From positions 24,532 to 45,124 of the forward strand of contig PS015125.1 in NCBI GenBank assembly GCA_048213135.1: DNA of 20,593 bases, read 5' to 3'. The position numbers were made by a program, and so were the translations under genes. Shown piece by piece: positions 9,981 to 19,743 of the stretch. The stretch's first letter is position 1, and each line of letters begins with the position of its first letter. The DNA is from Reclinomonas americana ATCC 50394. Lineage: Eukaryota > Jakobida > Jakobea > Jakobida. The notes beneath the pieces were generated by a model, which saw nothing but the letters and a program-made list of their open reading frames with translations, did no database searches and was not told where the DNA came from.

Positions 9981-11089
9981 CTGCGCGCACAACCAACCAC
10001 GGTCAGTGCTGACAGCTAACGCAGACAGCTGCAAGCGCTCCAACGCAACGAGACAAACGTGAACGACACCTCAAACATGGCATGCACTGGGCGGGCGTGC
10101 AAATCATGAGACTTACAAAGCAGTGACAACACACAGCAGTATCCACCGACGCACAATCAATGCTAAAGTCAGTGAGATGGGTGCATTCGCAGGCGATCGA
10201 CGACACGGTGGTGCTGTCGGCCGGAACGCGCAAAAGAGCTGTGCAGCCGTCGTTGCGCCACGATTCTGTCGTCGTATTCCAGTACACACACAGATTGGCC
10301 AAGGCGTCCACCACAGCTGCCCAGACAGGCGCGCATCAAGTAAGGGCACAGAACAGAGTCGCCATGGTTTTTCTCGCGTGACGTGACGCAACGATTAGCA
10401 GCCAGCTCGGGGTACTTTTGCGCATAGCCTCGCAGATCGCACTCCGTGCTGTTCAGTCGCAGCAGTCGAGCGTACGGCACTGCCGTGGGCCCCACAGTAG
10501 TTCTACTCTGGCGCACGCCGCAATTCTCCAAAAACTCCACCACTTGTTGCTGCACAAGAACGATATCCTCGAAAATGAGTTGCAAGTGTGCAAGCGCGCA
10601 CTCAGTGCAATTCTTCTCACCAGCGGTCGCTCCAGCTGGCGCAACAAGGCCGAATCCTGCTGTGCAATCTCAAAGAGCACCTTCTCGTTCTGTCCGTCCA
10701 GTCGCAGCTCGTTGCCGTACTCACTCAGCAGTGTAAACTGCTGCACCGGCGCACCAAGCTGCAGCGTCGTGCCCGCGTAGAACACGTTGCCGTCATCATT
10801 TGTGACTGGCAAGGACGAGAGCGCTGCACAATAACAACAGCAACGCGGAGAGAGTGAGCTCCATACAACTCACTCTCCCGTCCTCCTCACTTTCTCATAC
10901 ACACCATTGGGGATGCGAGCCGACACAAACATTGGCGACAGCGAGAGCAGACGAGTGGATGTGTCGCTGGAGAGGATGAACTGCGTGCGGTCAGAGATCG
11001 ATCCGAGTGCATCCACCGTGGTGTTCGTGACGGCCACATTGTCCGCCAGCTGCGCAGTGACACGATCGTGAAAAATTCAGCCGCCTCGC

Positions 11090-11126
<37 letters not shown>

Positions 11127-14100
11127 TGAACGCAACGCTAACACCGGGCATGTTGGACGATGTCGACAAGTGCGACGCAATCAGATTCACACTGTTTCCG
11201 GTGATGACAGTGGCCGGCTCTCCGGGGACCTGTCAACAATCAATGTGGGCGACAAAACATAGGTATTCTGCTTGTGAAACTCCAACCTTGGTGTTCGTTG
11301 CTCTGTATCCGAGCGATGTGATTGCAGCTCGGCAGCTCTCGGCGCCAATCGCAAACATATCGGGATACTGGTCCCGCACGGTGGTGAGCATGGTGAGGGC
11401 GTTGTCGACGGTCTCGCCAAAGCGCTGCCCATCATCGACACGCACATGAGAGAGCGGAACAAACGCGACATCTTGTCACACATCCACATTCCCGCGCTGC
11501 TACGTCCTCTTTCAGTCTCTCCGTCACTCACCTGACGATTCGCATCGGTTGTGAAGCTGGCAACACGCGACAGATTGTCGGCCGCAGTCGACAGGAACAT
11601 AACCGCAGCGGCAGACCACGTGTCGTTGGCGATTGTAGTCGGCGAGAGTGCTCGAAGTGTCCTGCACAACGAACAAAGAGTGGTGGGGTGGGTGGACGAG
11701 GCTGCCCGTGAACAACAATGCCTCCTGGACGAAACTCGCTGGCGGAGTGCGCCGTTTTGAGCAACGCATCGGAACATTGCGGACTGACGGTGAGGTCGAT
11801 CACATTGACCACACGATTGACAAGCTGCGCCGTCTGTGCCACAGCCTGACGATTCTCATCGACCGCCAGAAGCGACGATCGCGTGGTGCTGTTGGCACGC
11901 TCGAGCACCGACAGTCCAGAGAGCGCATTTCCCACGGATCTGGCCAGTTGCTGCTCAGTAAAGTAGTTCGTGGGCAGTGCAATCGCGGCCTGCACGTCGC
12001 CCTGAAGGAACGACGACTGATCGGCGAGAGACGTGCGTGTCGTGGGAACGACAATCACACTGGTAGTGACGCTGACGTCGCCAGCATAGATATCGCGAGC
12101 CAGTACGCCGACGGTGAGCGTGTAGTTGGTCGCCGCACCACCGTGCACCGGGAACACCAGCTCGTCTGCCACAAGGCGAGTGGTGGAGCTCAAGAATACC
12201 TTGCAGCACAAACGCACATGTCAACAAATTGAGTACATCAACGGGAGCCAACAAGAGACATAGATGCACACACCTTGTCTCCCGAGAGCGGATCCACATA
12301 GAATGGCATGTACGTAACTGTGCGGACGCGCAAGCACTTAGTTTTGATTCTCTCTCTCCCTCTCCCTGCCCCTCTCGACTGACGCACTTGGCTCATCCGG
12401 ATCGCGGAAACCAGCCACGCGGAACGTAAACTTGGTCAGACGCTCCTCGCCGCTGCTGGGCGTCACTGTCAGATTGCCGGCAGTGGGTAGATCGTTGATA
12501 TACAGAGTCACTGATGGAGTGCCTGTAAAGGGAGCGATATGTAAGACGCCATAAAAGTCAGGCTCGAGCCTTTACGGGCCAAAACATGCATACCTCCCTC
12601 CACTGGAGGATCCAACGCCAGCTCAACCACATACTGCAAGCCAGCCGTCAGTGTGCCGCCGCGAATCTGCATGGAGCCCGGTTGCCCGGCGGGACCCCGC
12701 AGGAACTGGAAGCGCGCATCCGACAAGTCGAGAAGGGACGTTGGATTGTCTGCGTCGTCAGCGTGTGTGTACAATGAGCAACCACGACGACTTCAGTCGC
12801 TCTTTCCACCCTCTCTCAATGCACACACGCACCCATGGCATACATGCGCCAGTTGTAGGAGAATCGCAGCGGAATGTCGCCGTCGGTATCTACAGTGGCC
12901 TGCACGCCAATCGATCTGAGAGGATGCAAGCGAGCGACCGCAGAGCCCTCAGCCACTGCCGACTCCGACACCTAAATGAGTAGCGATGAATTGAGCAACT
13001 CGAGCAAGCAATGCTGTGCACGGGAAAACAAGTCACTCACCACACGGAAGAGAACGGTGACTGCTCCCCTCACTGTGATAAAGGCACTGGTCGTCTGCTT
13101 TCTATCGCCACGGATAGCCGTCACGTTAAACACATGTCTGTGGCGCGACACGACCGACGATCACAACCAAGGGAGGGAGGAAGAAGAAGAGTACACGCGA
13201 GAGGGTTCACGCAACACGCCAATGTCGGCCAGACCGTTCTCGAGCGCCAGTGTACTTGCCGTTGTCGCCTGCACCTCCGGCACATTACAGTCGACTCCAT
13301 TGACGGAACACGTCCAGCGGAACACAACAGGCACCGGCTGCACGAGAGAGAAAGCAGCAATGGATGAGCACGATTGTACGGGCGATCACAGCGACTGCCA
13401 GAAGCAAACCTCCACCACAGGCTTTGTGCGGTCGGGATCCACGAGGGTGGCGCGAATGCTCACTGGCGTACGTGGTGACACCACACCACCAGCTGTGGCA
13501 CGCATGGAAAAGTTAGTGACAAGCACTCGAATGTGACAAGCAGTTAACAGTCGCACGCAACAGACAACAACGGTGAGATCGAGTCCGGGCGATGCTGCGC
13601 ACGATTTCACAGACGGATTGTGAGTGCAAGAGAAGGATCACGTCTCATCTCTCCCTTCTGGAGTGTTTGCAAGCAACATGCAATCACCCTCTCCTTCAAA
13701 CCCTCCCTCCCTCCCCTCTCCTCGTCCCTCTCCACACACCAGTAATGATAGTGTCGCGCGCCAGCGTCCATCGTCCATAGTTGATGTCGGTGCAAACGCG
13801 AACCTGCAGAGAGTTGTAGATGGTCGACGATTCCAAATCGGCCAGAGAGCAGTACACCATGGATGCCGACGGCCACGAGCACGAGGGATCAAACACCACC
13901 GGGAATCCGTTAAAGTACACCTCGAAACGCGGATTGCTGCCATAAGTCGCTTGCGGGGCGCCCGAAGGCAGCAGTGATACCACCGCCGTTGTGTACGTCG
14001 GTCGAGCACCAGATAACATGATTACGGTCTCTGGCAGCAGCGTCAACGCTGTACGGGCGAGTTCCTGTGGTCAGTATCATCCGCTCACTCACGATCGCGC

Positions 14101-17100
14101 CAACATGGAACATGCACAGTACCGACGGTGGGCATCGACTGGTCGCCGAAATCGAGAGATGTGACGAGTTTGGCATCCAGCGTGTACATCGTGTTGAACG
14201 TGAGGCCAATCAGTCCGCACTGGACCACCTGCATCGCCGACGACGGCCACGGGCAGATCGCGGGCACCGTGTTCATCCACGGCACTCCATTGACACGCAC
14301 TTGCACGGCCGGGTTGCTGCCGGCATTCTGTCGCCAAGTGAGACCGCGATCGGTGGCGACGGATGAGCTCCGTGAGCGAGCAGTGAAGGGCGCCGAGGCA
14401 CGAATGGAGACGGTGACATTGTGCACATCGGAGCTAATGTCCTCGATGAGGACCGTCTGGGAGATGGTCGAATCTGCGTTCCGCCAGTTATACAACACAA
14501 CACTGTATGTACAAGTCTGTGAAAGCTGTACAACGTACCCACTGCAAGCCCCACAGTGCCGGCCTCCACGAACGCACCGGGTGGTCCCGACGCCGACAAA
14601 TCCACGCACACGCGATACGGTGCGCGATAGCGAGAAAGAAGGAACGAGGTGGCCGTCACATGTCGCGAGTCAACCGTCTGCAGATCGTCGGGCGCCACCG
14701 CCTCCAGAGAACCGACTGCGGCATCAGCCACATCGGCCACCGCAGAGCACGAAGGGCCGGGTTCAAGACGCACAGCTCGCACCGAGGTGCCCACACGCAG
14801 ACCTGGTAACGAGAGCTCATTTAAGCACGACACCTCTGTATCCCATCGTGCACGCGCGCACACACACACACAGAAGTAAACACACCTCTTCCCACGACAG
14901 TCAGTACCGCCGAGGGTGTGCCCGCCGGCAACGACGCAGGCAGGAACGAATCGACACTCGCTGCAGGTGACAGTGAATTCAACGAGCAGGCGACCACAAA
15001 TGCTACGACAACGTACCGACAAACAGCTGTTCGCTTGGATCATCGGGAACCTTCCAGAAGGAGACCGGGGAGCCGCCAGCCACAGTATCCAAGCACACAC
15101 TGTACTCGCCTGGCGCGAGGGCACTTGCCAGCGTCACCGACAGCCGGGTTTCGTCCGCCGTGTGCGACCACATGGTTGACTGCACATCTATGCTTCCCGC
15201 CGGTGTCGGAGACAGCTGGCGAGCCGAGCATGCCGTCACTCCCTGCTCCAGCCGAATCCGCCGCACCAGCAACGATGAATGCAAGCCCGTGCCGACAATG
15301 GTGAACGACGGAGCGGAGGCACTGGCCGCCACCGCCAGCGGCTGCACGACATTGGCCGACGCTACGAACACGCAAAGCAGCTCAGCATATGCAGCGGGAA
15401 TCAATCACTGGGGGGAAAACAAGAAGTACGCACCTGAAAGCACTCGCGTTGCACTGACAGCCACATAGCTCCCAGCGGCCACATTGGCTGAATAGTCGAC
15501 ACAAACCGAGTACGATGTCGTGGCAGTCGTCGGCGAGGTGACTGTGGCGAGTATCACCGTCGTGGCCACGTCCGTGGTGGAGTCGGTAAGCAGTAAGTTG
15601 ACCGTGCCGACGGCAAACGTCGCAATCGTCGGAGAGCACACGGCGCCGGGTTCGAGACGCACGGCACGCACACTGACGCCGACGAGAAGACCGTTTCCGG
15701 TAATTCGCAGCGTGGATGTAGTGTCGCGATCCAGGACGCGGGTGGGCGCAAACGAGCTCACCACTGGCACATACACATCGCCGACCTTGCGATACGACGT
15801 CGATGGCGACGCCACGAGGTCCACGCACACAGACCACTGACCACCCGACAGGCCGGCGCCGCCGACAGCGAAGAGTACCTGCGAGCGACTGGCGCTCCCG
15901 TCGTCGACAAGATTCGGCGAGGAGGCACAAACGGAGCCGATCGGCAGCGGTGCACTCGCATTGCATGAAGCTCCTGCCTGCAGGCAGACGGAGCGGACGC
16001 TCAGCATCGCATCCAACGCCACACCCCTCACGGTGACCGTGGCACTCGGCTGCAGCGCCAGCACCGACGCGGGCGCAGAGCCAGTGACACCGGCTGCGAC
16101 AAAGCACACACACACACACACACAAGCAAACATAATGTTGTGTTAGCAAGCAGCAAGTCCGCGTGCCGCTGCACAGAGCCATCTCGACGAAACTGATGAG
16201 AAGCACAGACGACGCAGCGCCGAGACGAACAAAGTTGGGTGATGGCGACCACGCCATGTCGCCGCACACGGTGTACTGGGCGGCGGCGAGAGCCACACCG
16301 ACACGAACCGCTAGCAAGGGCAGCATGGCACCACCACTGGATACGGCCGCCGAAAGGTCGACCACGGGCACGGCGCCAACGGCAGAAGTGGAGCACACGG
16401 CAGCGCTGCCACCGGGCACCAGCAACAGCGATCGCACACTGGCGGTGGAGAGTCCTCCTCCTGCATTCGATGGGGAGAACAATGAGCACGAGTGCATCTC
16501 AACAAGACACAAACAAGTGTCACACCAGTGAGAGTGAGCACTTCGGTGGCAGCGTTGGCGAGAAGGGTTGCGGTGAACTGTGTCACGAGTGGCACTTGCA
16601 AGAGACCAGCGGCGGCGGGGGCGCCGTCCGGCTGCCGATTGAATACGCCAGGCAGCGCCCCGTACTCCACGCACACCATGTACGCACCGGCAGCCAGGCC
16701 GCCGACAGGCACAGTGGCGAGGAGTTGCGCGGACGAGACCGTGGCCACAGCAGCAGCAAGCACTCCTCCACCGCCAGCTCCACACGACGACGAAGCGACT
16801 TGGAAGCGCACTGACGACACCGCGCCACTCAACAGCGTACCCTCCAGTGTTACCTGCACTCCGCCGGTTTGCGGCACAATCACCAGCGGTCTCACCACCG
16901 AGATGCCAGCTGCGAGAGGGTGAGCATCTTCCGCCAAACGTCGCCATTCACCAATCAGGGTAACGTACCGATGTCCAACGAAGCGGCCTTGAAGAAGGAC
17001 CCGCTGGAGGGCGACAGCGCATAGTCAACGCACACACTCCATTGGCCGGGCGTCGGCACGGACGGACTGAGGCTCGACAAACGAATGCCGACAGAGACAC

Positions 17101-18774
17101 CGGGGGTGATCACCAAGAGCGCCGCGTTCGGCACAATCAGCGTACCCGCGGCGGCAGTCGCGGTTGTCGGCGTGCACGAGCTGCCGGGCTCCAATCGAAC
17201 TGTGCGTATCAGTGCAGGACTGAGGTTGACACCTGATAGCACAAACTGGGCGGCGCTGTCGGCCAGCAACACAGAGGCGGGTGCGACGGAAGAAATGCCT
17301 GCAACCACCCCAGTGAGCATTCTTTTGTTTCTTCCTGCTTGACGCAGATAACAGCGACGCAGCGCACCTGCCGAGCAGTTGGCGGTGGCAGCAAAGGCGG
17401 CAGGACAACTGCACGAGCCATCGCCGCTCACTCCCTGCTGGCACACACCGCCGTTCTGGCAGCCACACACGCCGGCGCACACAGGTCCGAATCGGCCCGC
17501 AAGGCAGTTGGCGCAGCCAATGGCCGGATCAAAATTGTTCAAACAAGTGGAGCACCGGGTGGCCGGATCGTAGCGCGCCACGCAGAAGCATCCACCTGTG
17601 CCGGTGACTCCATTGTCGCACGTTCCACCGTTGAAACATGCCATGCAAGTGAAGGCGCAACCGGCGCCATACGAGGTGGAGGCACACACACAGCCACGAC
17701 CATTGCGGCCGCCGTCGCACCTGCACGACCAAATACTATGTGAGAATGCGAGTGACAGACACAACGACACAACAAATCAGCACGCACACTGAGCCAGCGG
17801 GACACGCACACACGCCTGCAGACACGCGATTAGAATCAATAGCCACAAAACAAAGCGAGGGATGGTTCAAAAAAGCATCACGCAACCGGCGCAGTCGATG
17901 CCATACTGGTTGGCGGGGCAGTCGAGAGTGGTGAAGGTGACAGCGGTGCTTCCACTGTCCACCGTCATGGTGTCGACGGTAAGCGCCACCGCTCGCACCG
18001 TGTACGCTGTCAGAGCGTTGAGGCTGTTCACGGTCAACGAGGCAACCGTGAGCGCAGCGCCAGTCACTGGCTGCGACATGCGCACGCGACGCATCGGCAC
18101 CACGATTTTGCGCACGGTAAAGTTTTGCGCATCTGCCACGAACACCGTGTCGCCAGTGCGATTGACTGCGACTCGCGACGGTTGTCGGAACAGAGCCGAT
18201 GTGATTCCTGGACCGTTGGAGCTGCCGGCGACCCCGCTGCGACCGGCCACTGTCCACATGTACTGCGTGGTGACATCGAGGCAGCGAATCACCGAGTTTT
18301 GCGTGTCGGCAACGAACAGCACAGTGCCGTCATTGCTGACGGAGACCGACTGCACTCCGTTGAACGTCACCGCCAAACCGGCCCCGCCGTCGACCGCATC
18401 ACCGACAACGAGCAGGCGACCGGCGACAGTGTCGAGCTGACCGGTGGCCACCGTGTACCGTCGAATCAGCTGATTGCCCTGGTCTGCCACCCACACATAC
18501 GTGCCTTGCGAGTCGGCTGCCACACCCGTTGGGTTGTTGAGTCGCGCAGCGGCACCCAAGCCATCTGCACCGCCAGCAACACCAGCAGAGCCCACCAGCG
18601 TTGTAACTGTCCAAGTTGCAATCGTGACACGACGCAGGGTGTGACTGCCCGAGTCGGCGACCCACAGCGAGCCGAGCGAGTCGCACGCCAGACCACGTGG
18701 ACCGTTGAAGCGCGCCAGCGCCCCGTTGCCATCCGCAACGCCACTCGCGGTAATAATGCCGGCCACAGTGGACG
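6426..18774 (-). CDS. Giant NHL-EGF-TIG-REJ-GPS receptor with polycystin-1-like five-helix membrane part (5' end in gap)
   Basis: About 40 exons can be chained on the minus strand. The first visible runs from 18774 to 17887, and the last is 6499-6426, ending IRIREDK-stop. Nearly all introns are 53-100 bp GT-AG with matching phases; two joins (about 11700 and 10140) are unresolved. Domain order N to C: four NHL blades, a half Fn3-like domain, EGF-like cysteines, seven TIG-like repeats, two further beta modules, REJ, GAIN/GPS, TM1-TM5. Polycystin-1 relatives have the same REJ-GPS-TM order but continue through a PLAT domain after TM1 and six channel helices after TM5; both are absent here. The extracellular part should bind ligands or matrix and be self-cleaved at the GPS; signalling through a channel partner is a guess. 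The visible product is about 3,040 residues. The gene is convergent with the kinase gene. The N-terminus is probably the misoriented segment at 19743-20593. Confidence 0.85.
6626..6862 (-). other. Longer receptor intron before the TM5 exon
   Basis: Joining ...NASFIS (codon split at 6863) to 6625 gives NASFISDVLVNEPIKL, the family TM5 pattern, so 6862-6626 (237 bp) is read as intron. One frame inside encodes a hydrophobic stretch (FVLTFVLLFIV), but an in-frame stop lies just before it and no acceptor allows entry. Confidence 0.65.
10140..11424 (-). other. GAIN domain with GPS autoproteolysis motif
   Basis: Exons 11424-11287, 11229-11143, 11049-10905, 10823-10621, 10549-10393 and from 10316 down encode the segment. 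The last holds a textbook GPS: LCVYWNTTTESW, then NDGCTALL, then ACECTHLTDFSI. Both tryptophans, the four cysteines and the cleavage tripeptide HLT (codons at 10179-10171, cleaved between Leu and Thr in known members) are intact, so self-cleavage is expected. The exact donor after DFSID is uncertain; two phase-2 sites are possible. Confidence 0.93.
11091..11123. repeat. (AG)n microsatellite in receptor intron
   Basis: A perfect AG tract on + reads as CT on the sense strand of the minus gene. It lies in the intron between exons 11229-11143 and 11049-10905 and extends the pyrimidine-rich region upstream of the acceptor. Confidence 0.95.
11532..13492 (-). other. REJ (receptor for egg jelly)-type region
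   Basis: Exons 13492-13410, 13337-13195, 13137-13041, 12971-12833, 12749-12594, 12522-12388, 12317-12274 and from 12199 down to near 11700 chain in phase, followed by 11661-11532. Diagnostic stretches are FRWTCSVNGVDC, FNVTAIRGDRKQTTSAFITV, FSYNWRMY, and NLTVTPSSGEERLTKFTFRV followed by GFRDPDEPITYMPFYVDP. The last corresponds to the polycystin-1 REJ motif 'PSEG..L.T.F...C.GW.DED.PL.Y.F'. Later residues (helical, Ala/Leu-rich) correspond to the linker toward GAIN. One splice join near 11700 is unresolved. Confidence 0.85.
13493..13739 (-). other. Longer receptor intron with purine-rich sense strand
   Basis: The interval between exons 13740-14048 and 13410-13492 is 247 bp. Its 5' half reads GGAGAGGG/GGAGGGAGGG on the sense strand, the opposite bias to other introns here. 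A small extra exon cannot be excluded, but I found none that fits the phases. Confidence 0.6.
13740..14473 (-). other. Two tandem copies of an unassigned extracellular module
   Basis: Exons 14473-14123 and 14048-13740 (117 and 103 codons, each with phase-1 borders) align with each other: GSNPAVQVRVNGVP against GSNPRFEVYFNGFP, CPWPSSAMQVVQC against CSWPSASMVYC, then an L..L..NT.Y or L..ST.Y stretch. I do not recognise the family. Two conserved cysteines flank the WPS motif. They sit between the TIG-like array and the REJ region. Confidence 0.65.
14539..17298 (-). other. Seven TIG/IPT-like repeats with a conserved cysteine pair
   Basis: Exons 17298-16969, 16909-16526, 16460-16194, 16093-15434, 15361-15017, 14960-14886 and 14802-14539 encode about seven repeats of roughly 105-115 residues. 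Most share an early VRxVRLEPGxxC (for example IRTVRLEPGSSC, VRAVRLEPGAVC, VRAVRLEPGPSC) and a late YSVCVDYS-type strand (QWSVCVDYA, YSVCVDYSA, YRVCVDLSA). The overall beta-rich pattern with a G-x-G/L turn near the start fits the TIG/IPT Ig-like fold seen in fibrocystins and plexins, but the paired cysteines are not a standard TIG hallmark. Introns between these exons are phase 1. Confidence 0.7.
17368..17920 (-). other. EGF-like cysteine-rich region, including a 28-nt microexon
   Basis: The reading runs from CPANQYGIDCAG across a 28-nt exon (17788-17815, reading GVCACPAGSV) into 17720-17368. Motifs include NGRGCVCAS, CFNGGTCDNG, GTGGCFCVARYDP, CLAGRFGPVC, CQNGGVCQQG and GDGSCSCP. The spacing suits tandem EGF/laminin-EGF-type modules of an extracellular protein. 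Intron phases (1 into and 2 out of the microexon) rebuild the cysteine pattern exactly, which supports it. Confidence 0.85.
17910..18090 (-). other. C-terminal half of a Fn3-like beta domain
   Basis: After the last NHL blade comes a stretch reading VTGAALTVASLTVNSL then LTAYTVRAVALTVD and ending STAVTFTTLDCP. It matches the second half of the Fn3-like domain encoded at 19.8-20.1 kb (SVAVSGLLTSLVPGVQYFVQ ... PTVVFTTMPIP). By itself it is too short for a full domain. Confidence 0.7.
18090..18774 (-). other. NHL repeats, four blades (part of giant receptor)
   Basis: Four units share the pattern VAG...ADG...ARF...P.G.A.D..G.LWVADS..H.LRR: they contain GLACDSLGSLWVADSG, GVAADSQGTYVWVADQG, SVSVSNDGTVLFVADTQ and RVAVNRTGDTVFVADAQ. 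This is the NHL beta-propeller signature (N-[HQ]-x-[IL]-R variants SHTLRR, NQLIRR, NSVIRC, NFTVRK). Four blades do not close a propeller; six do. The block begins exactly at the gap edge within a blade. Confidence 0.92.
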
Positions 18775-19742
18775 NNNNNNNNNNNNNNNNNNNNNNNNNN
18801 NNNNNNNNNNNNNNNNNNNNNNNNNNNNNNNNNNNNNNNNNNNNNNNNNNNNNNNNNNNNNNNNNNNNNNNNNNNNNNNNNNNNNNNNNNNNNNNNNNNN
18901 NNNNNNNNNNNNNNNNNNNNNNNNNNNNNNNNNNNNNNNNNNNNNNNNNNNNNNNNNNNNNNNNNNNNNNNNNNNNNNNNNNNNNNNNNNNNNNNNNNNN
19001 NNNNNNNNNNNNNNNNNNNNNNNNNNNNNNNNNNNNNNNNNNNNNNNNNNNNNNNNNNNNNNNNNNNNNNNNNNNNNNNNNNNNNNNNNNNNNNNNNNNN
19101 NNNNNNNNNNNNNNNNNNNNNNNNNNNNNNNNNNNNNNNNNNNNNNNNNNNNNNNNNNNNNNNNNNNNNNNNNNNNNNNNNNNNNNNNNNNNNNNNNNNN
19201 NNNNNNNNNNNNNNNNNNNNNNNNNNNNNNNNNNNNNNNNNNNNNNNNNNNNNNNNNNNNNNNNNNNNNNNNNNNNNNNNNNNNNNNNNNNNNNNNNNNN
19301 NNNNNNNNNNNNNNNNNNNNNNNNNNNNNNNNNNNNNNNNNNNNNNNNNNNNNNNNNNNNNNNNNNNNNNNNNNNNNNNNNNNNNNNNNNNNNNNNNNNN
19401 NNNNNNNNNNNNNNNNNNNNNNNNNNNNNNNNNNNNNNNNNNNNNNNNNNNNNNNNNNNNNNNNNNNNNNNNNNNNNNNNNNNNNNNNNNNNNNNNNNNN
19501 NNNNNNNNNNNNNNNNNNNNNNNNNNNNNNNNNNNNNNNNNNNNNNNNNNNNNNNNNNNNNNNNNNNNNNNNNNNNNNNNNNNNNNNNNNNNNNNNNNNN
19601 NNNNNNNNNNNNNNNNNNNNNNNNNNNNNNNNNNNNNNNNNNNNNNNNNNNNNNNNNNNNNNNNNNNNNNNNNNNNNNNNNNNNNNNNNNNNNNNNNNNN
19701 NNNNNNNNNNNNNNNNNNNNNNNNNNNNNNNNNNNNNNNNNN
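18775..19742. other. Assembly gap (968 N), probably a false gap
   Basis: Coding sequence is open on the minus strand up to its left edge and on the plus strand from its right edge. Neither gene shows a start or promoter outside it. The inverted-segment reading in the findings leaves nothing to fill here. Confidence 0.95.
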
Positions 19743-19743
19743 G

